Of a stretch of 64,000 bases of DNA, positions 26,334 through 36,076 are shown in pieces; position 1 is the first letter of the stretch, and every line of letters begins with the position of its first letter. Made by a program: the position numbers and the translations under genes. The notes under the pieces were generated by a model. That model was not told where the DNA came from, did not search any database, and saw nothing but the letters and a program-made list of their open reading frames with translations. Location of the stretch: contig NZ_LAHP01000009.1 in NCBI RefSeq assembly GCF_000987765.1, positions 1 through 64,000 on the forward strand. The letters are read 5' to 3'. Source of the DNA: Arsukibacterium sp. MJ3. Its GTDB lineage: Bacteria > Pseudomonadota > Gammaproteobacteria > Enterobacterales > Alteromonadaceae.

Positions 26334-28064
26334 GTGGCTGGTATGGTAACTGAGTTTCAGTCTGCTGGGCAGTTGCTGCGGTTTGTTAGCCAGCAGCAAC
26401 GGGCTGCGCTGCGGCTGGCGGTGCTGTGTGGCGTTATGGCGAGCCTGGGTTTAATTAGCCAGTGGTATCTGTTGTGCTATTTGTTGTATCAGGGCTTATT
26501 AGCGGCGCCGGCTATAGCGGTGTCACCTGAGGTAGTAGTGGTCTTGGTGCTGGTGTTCTTGCTGCGCCTAGGGTTAATTCGCGCGCAGGAATTACTGGCT
26601 AGCAACGCCAGTACTGCCGGGCGGGTAGCGTTACGTCAAGCATTATTACAAAGCTGGCAGCGACAGCCGGTTGAGCAGTTACAGCAGCAATCTCCTGGTG
26701 CGTTAGCCAGCCAGTGGCTGGAAGACGTGGAAGCCTTCGACGGTTATTTAGCGCGCTATTGGCCACAGCAATATTTAACTGTGTTATCCCCTTTGTTAAT
26801 AGTTGTTGCCGTGGCCAGTTTTAACTGGTTAGCGGCGCTATTATTGATAATTAGTGCACCGCTGATCCCGCTATTTATGGCACTAGTAGGCATGGGTGCT
26901 GAGAAACTTAATCAACACCATTTTTTATTGCGACAGCGTTTAGCGGGCCACTTTTTAGACCGGATCCGCCAGTTAGCTACCCTGCAACGATTGCAGGCCG
27001 TAGCCGAAACCCGCGCTGAAGTGGCCAGCCGCAGCGACCAATATCGCCGGGTGTTAATGCGTACTTTAAAAGTTGCGTTTTTATCTTCAGCGGTGCTGGA
27101 GTTTTTTGCCAGTGTAGCGATTGCCAGTGTGGCACTGTACATCGGCTTTGCTTTGCTGGGCGCCATTAATTGGGGCCCGGCCAGCGAACTCACTTTATTA
27201 TCGGGTTTGTTTATTTTAATGCTGGCGCCAGAGTTCTTTCAGCCTTTACGTAATTTTGCGCAGTATTACCATGACCGTGCCGCTGCGTTGGCCGCTGCTA
27301 ACCAGTTAGCGCCGCTGTTATGCCCTGAAGACTTTAAGTCGGTTAGCCCACTCGCCAACTTAACTTTGGCCGCTCCGCCAACAATTAAAGTCGTTGGTCA
27401 GCAGCTGGACATTAAGAACCTTGCAGTCGGTTATGCCGGCAAAGGCATACAAAGCAACTTAAATGCTAGCTTAATTACCGGCCAATGTTTGGTAATAAGC
27501 GGTGCGTCGGGCCTTGGTAAAAGTACCATTTTACACAGCATTGCCGGCTTACTGGCACCGTTAACCGGCAGTGTTGAGCTTAATCAGCAACCACTGTCCG
27601 GGCAGGCTATGGCCTATTTACCACAACAACCCTGGTTAATGAATGGCAGTTGGGTTGATAACCTCAGTTTGTTAGCCCCGGCAGCTACCGAAGCTCAAAT
27701 GTTAAAGGTGCTAAGCCAGTTGGGTTTAGCGGAGTTGGTAAATGAAACCAGCCAGGGGCTTTACCGGCAAATTAGTGAACAAGGTCTTGGTTTGTCGGGG
27801 GGCCAGCTGCAGCGTTTGGCGTTGGCCAGAGTATTGTTGGCCCCAACCGCAGTAGTGATACTTGACGAGCCTACTGCCAGCTTAGACAGTGACAGTCGGG
27901 ATCGGGTGATTAGCGCATTAAAGCAATTGAAACCGCAGGTTATTTTGTTGTTAGTCAGCCACGATCCAGCTTTGTTGGCACTGGCCGATCAACACTGGCA
28001 GTTGTCTCAGCCTGACTGCTTTTCATCTTTGCACGCGACCACGGATCAAGCGAACTATGACTAA
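26334..28064 (+). CDS. cydD: Thiol reductant ABC exporter subunit CydD
   Basis: Half of the heterodimeric CydDC exporter that moves cysteine and glutathione to the periplasm and is needed for cytochrome bd assembly. 576 residues; GTG at 26334 or ATG at 26343, neither with a clear ribosome site. Six membrane helices to about residue 320, then an ATPase domain with Walker A GASGLGKST, signature LSGGQLQRLALAR and Walker B VVILDEPTASLD. It lies 14 bp after cydB and overlaps cydC by 8 bp, so cydABDC is one operon. Confidence 0.92.
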   Translation: MAGMVTEFQSAGQLLRFVSQQQRAALRLAVLCGVMASLGLISQWYLLCYLLYQGLLAAPAIAVSPEVVVVLVLVFLLRLGLIRAQELLASNASTAGRVALRQALLQSWQRQPVEQLQQQSPGALASQWLEDVEAFDGYLARYWPQQYLTVLSPLLIVVAVASFNWLAALLLIISAPLIPLFMALVGMGAEKLNQHHFLLRQRLAGHFLDRIRQLATLQRLQAVAETRAEVASRSDQYRRVLMRTLKVAFLSSAVLEFFASVAIASVALYIGFALLGAINWGPASELTLLSGLFILMLAPEFFQPLRNFAQYYHDRAAALAAANQLAPLLCPEDFKSVSPLANLTLAAPPTIKVVGQQLDIKNLAVGYAGKGIQSNLNASLITGQCLVISGASGLGKSTILHSIAGLLAPLTGSVELNQQPLSGQAMAYLPQQPWLMNGSWVDNLSLLAPAATEAQMLKVLSQLGLAELVNETSQGLYRQISEQGLGLSGGQLQRLALARVLLAPTAVVILDEPTASLDSDSRDRVISALKQLKPQVILLLVSHDPALLALADQHWQLSQPDCFSSLHATTDQANYD

Positions 28065-29790
28065 GCGCGCACCTACTAAGCCGGCCAGTGCGTTACGTTA
28101 CTGGAGCCGGCAACTGTTATGGCAGCAGCGACGTCGGGTATTAACCGGTGCCGCACTGGCGTTTATCACGGCGGTCTGTGGTTTGGCCTTGTTGGGCTTG
28201 TCGGGCTGGTTTATTACGGCTACCGCCATTGCCGGCATTAGCGTCGCAGCCGGCGCTATGCTGGCACTGGATGTCTATTTACCGGGTAGCGGTATTCGTT
28301 TTTTTGCTTTAGGCCGCACTGTTAGTCGTTATCTGGAGCGCTTATATAATCATGATTCAGTGCTGCGGCAATTAGCGCTGGTGCGTCAGCAATTGTTTCA
28401 TGGGTTGGCAACATTACCAGTCGCTGCGGTGGAGCAACACGCCAATGCTGATTGGCTAAGCCGGCTTACGGCTGATTTGGAAAGCCTTGATAGTCTGCTG
28501 CTGCGTTTATTGTTACCGCCATTGTCAGCATTGCTAAGTGTGTTGTTACTTAGTGCAGTAATCAGTATTTGGTCTTTGCCCGCGGCGTTGTGGTTGTTGG
28601 GTGTAACGTTAGTAGTTTGTTGGCTTGTTTTTAGCTTGCTAATTCGTTATCAGCAGCCATTAAGCCAGCAACTGGCCATGCAGGTTAATCAGGCGAGGGC
28701 GGCAGTAGTCAATCATTTGCAGGGCTTGGTTGAACTCAGAGTCGCTAAATTACAAGGCTGGCAGCAACAGGCTCTGGTACAGTTTAGTCATGGGCTAAGT
28801 CAGTTACAAATGCACATTGCCCGTCAGCAAGCTAATGCGCAACTGGCGGTTAATGCGTTGCATGGGGTTCAGATGGTGTTGGCAGCGTTACTGGCGTTAG
28901 CTGGTTTTAATGCGGGTTTGTTTAATGCGCCGGTAGCCATAATGTTGGTATTAGCGGTATTTGCCGTGGGCGAACTATTACAATTATTACCAGGCCAATT
29001 AAGCCATTTTGGCAAAACCCGTTTTGCGGCAGAGCGTTTATACCCGTTGGCGCAGGCGCAACAACATGCGCCAGTTGCTGGAATTAGCCTGGCGCCCCCG
29101 TCATGGCAACGTGTAAGCTTAACGATAGAAAAGCATCCGCGGCTACGCGCCAGCCAGCAGGAACCGCTTCAGTTATATTTTAGCTCAGCCGAACCTTGGC
29201 TGTTGGCAACTGGCAGCTCAGGTTCTGGAAAATCGACTCTGGCTGGCCTGATACTGGCTGAACGGCTAGCAGAAGCACAGCAGCAGGCGGACATTTGTGA
29301 TTATCAAGTTAATAACCACCCTCTTACTGCTGAGCTGGCAGGCTATATGCAGCAGCATAGCGCGTATCTGACTCAGGCGAACAGCGTGCTGGCCGACACC
29401 CTGTACACCAATTTAAGCCTTGGCTTGCAAAATATTACCGAGCAACAATTATGGCAGGTGCTTAGCATGGTAGAGCTTACTGATTGGGCTAAGGCTCTAC
29501 CAAGGGGCTTAGACAGTTGGCTGGGTGACACCGGCCAACAATTATCCGGTGGCCAGGCGCGACGGTTGTGTTTGGCACGCTTGTTATTGCGCCAGCCGCA
29601 TTTAGTGGTACTGGACGAGCCGTTTAATGGCCTTGATCCATTAATGGCAGCACGCATCTGGCACAATATTCAGCCTTGGCTGGCTAATAAATTTATATTG
29701 CTGCTGCTGCATAAGGCACCAATTTTTTTAATGAATAATACTGATGTAACAGAAAATAACGCAACAGCATGGCGCCAGTTAGTTTTATAA
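28057..29790 (+). CDS. cydC: Thiol reductant ABC exporter subunit CydC
   Basis: Second half of the CydDC thiol exporter, 577 residues. Membrane domain with GLALLGLSGWFITATAIAG and RFFALGRTVSRYLERLYNHD, both characteristic of CydC. The ATPase domain has Walker A GSSGSGKST, signature LSGGQARRLCLARL and Walker B LVVLDEPFNGLD; the regions between are short and divergent. ATG lies inside the end of cydD. In this setting exported thiols could also serve as acceptors for sulfane sulfur made by the sulfide oxidoreductase, which is inference. Confidence 0.92.
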   Translation: MTKRAPTKPASALRYWSRQLLWQQRRRVLTGAALAFITAVCGLALLGLSGWFITATAIAGISVAAGAMLALDVYLPGSGIRFFALGRTVSRYLERLYNHDSVLRQLALVRQQLFHGLATLPVAAVEQHANADWLSRLTADLESLDSLLLRLLLPPLSALLSVLLLSAVISIWSLPAALWLLGVTLVVCWLVFSLLIRYQQPLSQQLAMQVNQARAAVVNHLQGLVELRVAKLQGWQQQALVQFSHGLSQLQMHIARQQANAQLAVNALHGVQMVLAALLALAGFNAGLFNAPVAIMLVLAVFAVGELLQLLPGQLSHFGKTRFAAERLYPLAQAQQHAPVAGISLAPPSWQRVSLTIEKHPRLRASQQEPLQLYFSSAEPWLLATGSSGSGKSTLAGLILAERLAEAQQQADICDYQVNNHPLTAELAGYMQQHSAYLTQANSVLADTLYTNLSLGLQNITEQQLWQVLSMVELTDWAKALPRGLDSWLGDTGQQLSGGQARRLCLARLLLRQPHLVVLDEPFNGLDPLMAARIWHNIQPWLANKFILLLLHKAPIFLMNNTDVTENNATAWRQLVL

Positions 29791-29847
29791 GTTGTGTGTT
29801 TGTTGCATAAAAAAAGGTTTCTACTCTTTACTATCAGGAGAAAAATA

Positions 29848-30432
29848 ATGTTACTAAAAATAATGTTAACGAATGTACTGCTGTTTAGTTGGTTGTTAGC
29901 ACCGACCGTAATGAGCCAAGACTTGACGAAAAGCAGCTTAGGTCTTTACGTAACGGCCAGTGAAGCCTTTCAAATGTTACAGCAGCAACCCCATGCTATT
30001 TTAGTTGATGTCCGTGATCCGGTTGAAATTAAATTTACCGGTTTTGCTACTCCAACCAAAATTCATGTGCCCTGGTTACTCACCGACATCAGTAACTGGA
30101 GTGAAGAAAATGCTAGTTGGCCAATGCAGGAGAACCCGAATTTTGATCAGCAAATACTTAACCGACTGGCCGAACTAGGTGCCGGAAAAGACACTCCGAT
30201 TATATTGATGTGTCGAAGTGGCGCTACCCGCAGTGCGCCGGCAGTAGATCGTCTGGCTAATTATGGTTACAGCAATGTTTGGTCGGTAACGGATGGCTTT
30301 GAAGGTAATACTTTAAAAGAAGGGCCGTCAAAAGGGGTAAGAGCGGTCAATGGCTGGCGTAATTCTGGACTGCCGTGGAGTTATCAGTTACCGGCTGCAG
30401 TTGCCTGGCAGGCCCCGGTAAATCAACTTTAA
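29848..30432 (+). CDS. Periplasmic rhodanese-like sulfurtransferase
   Basis: I take ATG at 29848 with AGGAG 7 nt upstream; the frame extends 54 bases further without a ribosome site. The product (194 residues) has a signal peptide (MLLKIMLTNVLLFSWLLAPTVMSQ) and a single rhodanese domain with VDVRDPVEIKFTGF and the active-site loop CRSGATR, including the catalytic Cys. It should move sulfane sulfur in the periplasm. A DsrE-like exported protein follows after 28 bp, then the persulfide dioxygenase. The gene begins 57 bp after cydC and may be partly co-transcribed with it. Confidence 0.88.
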   Translation: MLLKIMLTNVLLFSWLLAPTVMSQDLTKSSLGLYVTASEAFQMLQQQPHAILVDVRDPVEIKFTGFATPTKIHVPWLLTDISNWSEENASWPMQENPNFDQQILNRLAELGAGKDTPIILMCRSGATRSAPAVDRLANYGYSNVWSVTDGFEGNTLKEGPSKGVRAVNGWRNSGLPWSYQLPAAVAWQAPVNQL

Positions 30433-30460
30433 TAAAATTCATCAACAGGAGTAATTATCT

Positions 30461-30898
30461 ATGCTTAATAAAATATTTATCCGCCGTTTGGCGATTACTG
30501 TACTGACACTTAGTGCCGCGTTTAGCACGGCATTGCAGGCTGAACAGCAAGTATTAATTAATGTGACCAGTGGTTCGGGACAAACCCAGGGCATGGCTAT
30601 GGTGCTGGCAAATCAAATGCAGCAGCAGGGGGCGAAAGTGTCTATGGTGTTGTGCGACAGCGCTGCCGATTTAGCCTTGAAAACGTATCAGGGGGAAATA
30701 TTGCTACCCATGAATGCGACGCCCGGTCAATTACTTAACAAATTGCAGCAAGGCGGCGCAATAATTCAGGTATGCGCGTTATATCTGCCAAATAGAAAAA
30801 TCAGTGCCGCCGATTTAGCCAAAGGCATAACCCCGGCTGTGCCTGGCAACATTGCTGCACAAATGTTAGCAGCTGAGGTAAAAGTATTTAGTTTTTAA
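30461..30898 (+). CDS. Exported DsrE-like sulfur-carrier protein
   Basis: 145 residues, ATG with AGGAG 9 nt upstream. A signal peptide (about 1-27, ending ALQA) precedes a DsrE/DsrF-like fold: VLINVTSGSGQTQGMAMVLANQM, VSMVLCDSAAD and GGAIIQVCALYL, the last Cys falling where DsrE proteins have their sulfur-binding Cys. Periplasmic DsrE-like proteins are thought to bind or relay sulfane sulfur; the partner here is probably the rhodanese just upstream. Family assignment is by pattern and moderately sure. Confidence 0.78.
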   Translation: MLNKIFIRRLAITVLTLSAAFSTALQAEQQVLINVTSGSGQTQGMAMVLANQMQQQGAKVSMVLCDSAADLALKTYQGEILLPMNATPGQLLNKLQQGGAIIQVCALYLPNRKISAADLAKGITPAVPGNIAAQMLAAEVKVFSF

Positions 30899-30930
30899 TT
30901 GGTTTAAATGATGAGTTTAATCGTTTAAAG

Positions 30931-30969
30931 TTATTTCCAAAAGTTATAAGCTTATACTATATTAGTATA
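30931..30969 (+). promoter_or_regulatory. 39-bp promoter element shared with the peroxiredoxin gene
   Basis: Matches the reverse complement of 13932-13970 at 36 of 39 positions. It holds the 12-bp palindrome TATAAGCTTATA (30945-30956) and, overlapping, TATACTA-TAT-TAGTATA (30953-30969), a perfect 7-bp inverted repeat present only in this copy. TATACT at 30953-30958 could be the -10. It ends 48 nt before the persulfide dioxygenase start, so this gene probably has its own regulated promoter within the sulfur cluster. Confidence 0.65.
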
Positions 30970-31017
30970 CACTTAAAAAGTAACAGTTAATAAGCAAACA
31001 CCTCAGGGGGCACTATT

Positions 31018-31881
31018 ATGAGTTATCAGGTACAGGCTTTTTTAGATAACGACAGCGAAACGTTTAGTTATGTGGTTACTGATAACGCGTCTAAGCATGC
31101 CGTTATTATTGACCCGGTGTTGGATTTCGACTACAAATCCGGTCGTACCAGTACCGGCAGTGCAGAAAAAATTCTGGCTTTTATTCAGAAGCAAAACCTT
31201 AGCGTAGAGTGGATTTTGGAAACGCATGCCCATGCTGATCATCTTTCGGCAGCGCCTTTTTTACGCAAAAAATTAGGCGCTAAAGTCGCTATTGGCGCGC
31301 AGATTACTGAGGTGCAGGCGATATTTAAAGAAGTGTTTAATTTAGAAAAAGAATTTTTACCCAATGGCTCACAGTTCGACCGGTTATTTGCCGATGGCGA
31401 TACTTTGCAGGTGGGCAGTATGACTATTCGGGCCATGCATCTGCCAGGCCATACGCCAGCCGACTTAGCTTATATTATTAATGAGCAGGCAGCCTTTGTT
31501 GGCGATACTATTTTTATGCCAGACGTTGGTACCGCGCGTTGTGATTTTCCAGGCGGCAGTGCAGAGACTTTATTCGACTCTATTCAGCAGCTCTTAGCGC
31601 TACCTGAGCAAACCGAAATTTATATTTGTCATGATTATCCACCTGCCGGGCGCCAACACGAGTATTTAACTAGCGTTAAGCAGCAAAAACAGCATAATAT
31701 TCATGTTGGCGGAGCAGTAAGTAAAGCCGATTTTGTGAAGCGCCGGCAAACACGTGACGCTACGCTGGCCATGCCACGGCTTATTTTGCCTTCAGTGCAG
31801 GTGAATATTCGTGCTGGTCATTTACCGCCAGCAGAAGATAATGGCACCACGTATTTAAAGCTACCGATTAACCTGTTGTAA
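31018..31881 (+). CDS. Persulfide dioxygenase-like metallo-beta-lactamase fold protein (ETHE1/Blh)
   Basis: 287-residue non-haem iron enzyme expected to oxidise glutathione persulfide to sulfite. Metal ligands are visible in THAHADHL (His70, His72, Asp74, His75), LPGHTPAD, VGDTIF and ICHDYPP. The DFDYKSGRTSTGSAEKI insert near residue 37 is typical of the Blh/persulfide dioxygenase group rather than glyoxalase II. It follows the rhodanese and DsrE genes and works after the sulfide:quinone oxidoreductase in the known mitochondrial and bacterial pathway. Control by the 39-bp element just upstream is likely. Confidence 0.9.
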   Translation: MSYQVQAFLDNDSETFSYVVTDNASKHAVIIDPVLDFDYKSGRTSTGSAEKILAFIQKQNLSVEWILETHAHADHLSAAPFLRKKLGAKVAIGAQITEVQAIFKEVFNLEKEFLPNGSQFDRLFADGDTLQVGSMTIRAMHLPGHTPADLAYIINEQAAFVGDTIFMPDVGTARCDFPGGSAETLFDSIQQLLALPEQTEIYICHDYPPAGRQHEYLTSVKQQKQHNIHVGGAVSKADFVKRRQTRDATLAMPRLILPSVQVNIRAGHLPPAEDNGTTYLKLPINLL

Positions 31882-31953
31882 AGTAGTGCTGCTTTAATCT
31901 GGTTTAGAGAGTCAGCGCGGTTAAAAACAGGGGTGGTAAGCATAGGCAGCACT

Positions 31954-32289
31954 ATGAAAAGCTCAGTAAAAGCAGCATTGTTTTCAGCGCTTGTCTTCCC
32001 GGGGGCCGGGCACTTACTTCTTAAAAAATATGCCATGTCCGCGCTATTTGCTGTAACGTTTTCCGTGCCGCTCTATTTTATGATAAGCGAACTTATTGCC
32101 AAAGCTCAGCAGATTGTGTTGCAAATTAATAAGGGTGAAATTTCTTTAGATATTGCGGCAATTTCAGCCGCATTAACCCACTCCATTGCCGGTGTTGAAG
32201 GGCAAGCGTTAAATAGCAAAATGACCGTGTTACTCATTATATGGCTGCTCGCTATAGCCGATGCCTACCGGCTTGGCCGCCAGCAATAA
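31954..32289 (+). CDS. Small membrane protein, unknown function
   Basis: About 111 residues from ATG at 31954 (AGG 7 nt upstream; a GTG at 31933 is an alternative). The N-terminus reads AALFSALVFPGAGHLLLKKY, like a family of small proteins with a PGAGH motif near the first helix, followed by a hydrophobic segment, a helical hydrophilic middle and a last helix (MTVLLIIWLLAIADAYRLG). Two to three membrane helices are expected. I cannot name a function. It follows the persulfide dioxygenase gene by 72 bp and converges with the next gene. Confidence 0.65.
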   Translation: MKSSVKAALFSALVFPGAGHLLLKKYAMSALFAVTFSVPLYFMISELIAKAQQIVLQINKGEISLDIAAISAALTHSIAGVEGQALNSKMTVLLIIWLLAIADAYRLGRQQ

Positions 32290-32306
32290 AATGGGTCAGA
32301 GTGATT

Positions 32307-33677
32307 TTATTGCGTGTTATTTAACGGAACTGCGTTGGTATTGGCACCGCTTAGCCGCCAAATAATATTACCAACATCATCTGCCACCAGTAAGGCGCCG
32401 GTGTTATCCAGCGCCACGCCAACCGGCCGGCCATAGGCTTTGCCATCTGAACTTAAAAAGCCGGTTAATACTTCTAGCGAGTCGCCTTGTGCTTTGCCAT
32501 CGACAAATGGCACAAACACAACACTATAACCACTGTGTGGCCGACGATTCCACGAGCCATGCTGGCCAATAAACATGCCGTTGTTAAAACGCATCGGCAG
32601 GTTGTTATTGGCAGAATACGCCAGACCCAGCGGCGCAACGTGAGCGCCCAGCGCATAATCCGGCACCAGGGCTTTCGCTACTAAATCTGCACGTTGTGGT
32701 GTAACGCGAGGGTCCAGATGCTGCCCATAATAGCTATAGGGCCAGCCATAAAAACCGCCTTGTTTAACCGAGGTAAGGTAGTCGGGCACTAAATCGCTAC
32801 CTAGTTCATCCCGTTCGTTCACTACCGTCCACAGTTCACCGGTAATTGGTTGCCAGGCTAAGCCGTTCGGGTTACGCAGCCCTGTTGCAAACAGGCGGTG
32901 TTCGCCGCTCGTTACGTCAACTTGCCAAATAGCGGCACGGCCTGCCTCTGCCGCCATGCCGCGCTCTGCGATATTACTGTTAGAGCCTACTGTTATATAA
33001 AGGGTTTTACCATCCGGACTGGCAATCAGGTTTTTGGTCCAGTGATGATTAATGGCACCAGCGGGTAAATCGAGCAGTTTATTGCCAGCAGCAGTTATCT
33101 GGGTGTCACCAGGCAGATAGTTATAGTGCAGTACCGCATCGGTATTGGCGACATATAAAGTAGTACCAACCAGCGCCATGCCAAAAGGCGAGTTAAGGCC
33201 TTGCAAAAACACTGTGCGTACATCTGCCACGCCATCACCATTACTATCACGTAGCAAGGTTATACGATTGGCACTGGCCACGCCGGCACCGGCTTTCTTC
33301 ATGACCAAACCAGTAATCCAGGCTTTTAGCCCCTGGTTACTGTCAGTTTTTGCCGGCGCATTACTTTCGGCAACCAATACATCGCCATTTGGCAGCACAT
33401 AAATCCAGCGCGGATGCTGTAATTGCCGGGCAAAAGCTGCAACCTGAGTGCCTGCTGCGGCCGTGGGTTTTGCCGTGGCTGGCCAACCCACCGCAGGTGC
33501 AATATTTACCGTTGGAATAAGGTTGTTTACCGGTGCCGGTAGTGTCGGGTTTGTACCACTGCCCTGTTTGATTGAAATAGTGGCGGTTTCGGCACAGCCA
33601 GATAAGGCGATGCCGATGGTTAGTGGTAAAGCTAATGGCAGCGTGAGCGTAATCGCGCGCAAAAAAGAGTGTTCCAT
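32307..33677 (-). CDS. Sorbosone dehydrogenase-like PQQ-type lipoprotein
   Basis: 456 residues with a lipoprotein signal (ALSGC), so probably anchored in a membrane facing the periplasm. A six-bladed propeller of the soluble glucose/sorbosone dehydrogenase family follows: [59 protein letters not shown] and the C-terminal [18 protein letters not shown]. Such enzymes oxidise sugars or aldehydes using PQQ. No PQQ biosynthesis gene lies in the window, and the substrate is unknown. A divergent peptidase gene starts 148 bp away. Confidence 0.85.
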   Translation of the reverse strand: MEHSFLRAITLTLPLALPLTIGIALSGCAETATISIKQGSGTNPTLPAPVNNLIPTVNIAPAVGWPATAKPTAAAGTQVAAFARQLQHPRWIYVLPNGDVLVAESNAPAKTDSNQGLKAWITGLVMKKAGAGVASANRITLLRDSNGDGVADVRTVFLQGLNSPFGMALVGTTLYVANTDAVLHYNYLPGDTQITAAGNKLLDLPAGAINHHWTKNLIASPDGKTLYITVGSNSNIAERGMAAEAGRAAIWQVDVTSGEHRLFATGLRNPNGLAWQPITGELWTVVNERDELGSDLVPDYLTSVKQGGFYGWPYSYYGQHLDPRVTPQRADLVAKALVPDYALGAHVAPLGLAYSANNNLPMRFNNGMFIGQHGSWNRRPHSGYSVVFVPFVDGKAQGDSLEVLTGFLSSDGKAYGRPVGVALDNTGALLVADDVGNIIWRLSGANTNAVPLNNTQ

Positions 33678-33825
33678 AAGAGTTTCGATTTAGATCAATA
33701 GGTAAACTGAGTGTGGCTGACATTAGCCCACCCCGCCAATAATCTACTCTGGTTTAAGTAATGCTGTGCTAATATTTGGCGATTAGTTTTTTATCAATAA
33801 CATAAACTACCCAGGAGTATCTTTA

Positions 33826-35880
33826 ATGAGAAAACTGTATTTTATGCTGTTGCTCTGTTTGCTACCGGGCATGCTATTCGCTAGCGAGAGTAACGCCACT
33901 AGTGAAAGTGCAACTGCAGACAACAGCTTAAGTGTTGAGCGGCTATGGCAGCTGCAACGCATAGGCTCACCGATCGTCTCCAGCGATGGCAATTATATCG
34001 TGGCACCGGTTACCCATTATGATGTTAAGGCTGATAAGGGCTACACCCGTTTGTGGCTATTTAGTAGCGACGGTAAGCAGCAAGCCCCACTAACTGCTAC
34101 TGGCATGCGTGCCAGCGAGCCCACGTTTTCTCCCGATGGTAAAACGCTGGCATTTATTAGCCAGCGTGATAAAGACGAAGCTGGCCAAATTTATTTACTG
34201 ACGATGAATTCGCCGGGTGAAGCGCAGCGCCTTACCGAGGTGCCCACCGGCGTTTATGGTATTAAATGGCTTGGTCAACATCTGTATTTTATCAGCCGGG
34301 TTTGGCCTGATAAAAACTGGGATGAGATGACCAGCCAACTGAAAGCCGATAAAGATGATAAGGTTTCTGCAAAGCAGTGGAATGCGTTACCGTATTCGCA
34401 TTTTGATCATTTTTTAGATGAAAACCGGCAAGCGCATGTCTTTCGGATCGCGGCCAGCGGCGGCGCGGTGCAACCGGTTACTCAACCATTGGGTTATCAA
34501 CTGCCACGGTCTAGCCAAAGTGCTTCCAGCTATGATATTGACCCAAAAGAGCAGTATATAGCTTTTAATGCCAACGGTTGGGATAATCAGGTTGATGCCA
34601 AAATTGATATTTTTTTGGCCCGGCTAGGTAGTGCTGAAGCAATAAACCTAACTTTAGACAATCAGGCGCCTGACACTAACCCTAGTTTCAGCCCTGATAG
34701 TAAAAGTCTGGCGTTTAGTCGCCAGCGTATTGACGGCTTTTATGGCGATACGGCCCGCTTACATGTTTATGATCTTGCCAAAAAAACCAGCCGTGAGCTG
34801 ACCAGTAACTGGGATCGCTCGGTTAATAACTTCGTTTGGAGTAGCGATAGTCGGAGTTTTTATAGCAGCATTGATGATGCCGCTACCAACCGCTTGTACC
34901 ATATTGATGCCCGCAGTGGCAAACAACGGGCTATTACTCAGGCAACCAGCTATGGCAGCCCGGCAGTAGCGGATGCTAATACCCTTATTGCCACTAACGA
35001 CAGTTTTTTGTTTCCAGCACGGTTAGTTAAAGTAGATACCCGTAGTGGCAAAAGCAGTCGGCTCGACAACTTTAATGATGATATTTTAAACAGCACTGAG
35101 TTGGGCACTTACGAGTCGGTTACCTACAAGGGCGCCGAGGGTAAAGACATTCAAATGTGGGTGCATTACCCGGCTGGTTTTGATAAAAGCAAAAAATATC
35201 CGCTGTTTTTGCTTATACACGGTGGCCCGCACAATGCCATTGGTGACAGCTTTAGCTATCGCTGGAATGCCCAAACGTTTGCCTCCTGGGGTTATGTTAC
35301 CGCCTGGCCAAATTTCCATGGCTCTAGTGGGTTTGGTCAGGATTTTACTGACGCCATAAACCCAGACTGGCGCACTAAGCCACTGGCCGATATTCAAGCC
35401 GCCACCAAATGGTTTGAAAATCAAAGCTGGATTGATACCGAGCGGATGGTAGCAGGTGGTGCCAGTTATGGTGGTTACTTGTCTTCTATTTTACTGGGTA
35501 CCGAGCACCCGTTTAAAGCGTTGCTTATTCATGCTGCGGTATACAATATGTACTCGCAAATGGCGGCCGACTTTGCGGTGCACTCTACCCGCTTTGGCGG
35601 TTACTGGGACAACCCGGATATTTATAAAACCATTTCGCCGCATTACTTTGCCGACAAATTTAATACGCCTACATTGGTTATTCACGGGCAGCTTGATTAC
35701 CGGGTGCCGGTAGGGCAGGGTTTTGAGTTGTTCCGCACGCTGCAAAGCCGAGGTGTTGAATCGCGGATGATTTATTTCCCAGATGAAAACCACTGGATTT
35801 TAAAGCCCAACAATTCAATTTATTGGTATAACCAGGTTAAAGACTGGCTAACTAAGTACGCCGAGCCAGGCGCGCGATAA
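33826..35880 (+). CDS. S9 family prolyl oligopeptidase-type peptidase, exported
   Basis: 684-residue serine peptidase with a signal peptide (MRKLYFMLLLCLLPGMLFA). A beta-propeller with WD40-like/TolB-like repeats (FSPDGKTLAFISQRD, FSPDSKSLAFSRQR) covers about 40-420, and an alpha/beta hydrolase domain follows. The triad is Ser in GGASYGGYLSS, Asp in GQLDYRVP and His in DENHWI. It fits the dipeptidyl/acylaminoacyl peptidase branch that trims peptides in the periplasm. ATG has AGGAG upstream. It is a single gene ending in a strong terminator. Confidence 0.92.
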   Translation: MRKLYFMLLLCLLPGMLFASESNATSESATADNSLSVERLWQLQRIGSPIVSSDGNYIVAPVTHYDVKADKGYTRLWLFSSDGKQQAPLTATGMRASEPTFSPDGKTLAFISQRDKDEAGQIYLLTMNSPGEAQRLTEVPTGVYGIKWLGQHLYFISRVWPDKNWDEMTSQLKADKDDKVSAKQWNALPYSHFDHFLDENRQAHVFRIAASGGAVQPVTQPLGYQLPRSSQSASSYDIDPKEQYIAFNANGWDNQVDAKIDIFLARLGSAEAINLTLDNQAPDTNPSFSPDSKSLAFSRQRIDGFYGDTARLHVYDLAKKTSRELTSNWDRSVNNFVWSSDSRSFYSSIDDAATNRLYHIDARSGKQRAITQATSYGSPAVADANTLIATNDSFLFPARLVKVDTRSGKSSRLDNFNDDILNSTELGTYESVTYKGAEGKDIQMWVHYPAGFDKSKKYPLFLLIHGGPHNAIGDSFSYRWNAQTFASWGYVTAWPNFHGSSGFGQDFTDAINPDWRTKPLADIQAATKWFENQSWIDTERMVAGGASYGGYLSSILLGTEHPFKALLIHAAVYNMYSQMAADFAVHSTRFGGYWDNPDIYKTISPHYFADKFNTPTLVIHGQLDYRVPVGQGFELFRTLQSRGVESRMIYFPDENHWILKPNNSIYWYNQVKDWLTKYAEPGAR

Positions 35881-35894
35881 GCTTGCCTAATCTG

Positions 35895-35920
35895 AAAATG
35901 GCGCCCTAGGGCGCCATTTT
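35895..35920 (+). terminator. Strong terminator hairpin after S9 peptidase
   Basis: Perfect 12-bp stem (AAAATGGCGCCC and its complement) with a 2-base TA centre, 14 bases after the stop codon. The descending arm ends in TTTT. Being palindromic it could also act leftward. Confidence 0.85.
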
Positions 35921-36076
35921 CATTACAGCTGTTGTAAAATGTCATAACTGATTAAATTCAGCACTGGCCGGTTTACCTGACTTTCGGTATGTTTGCAATA
36001 ATGGCCCGGGTTGCTTGTAAGTTAACGCCAGTTTGGTTAATAGATAACGCGCGGGCAGGTTATTTCGTAAACAATG

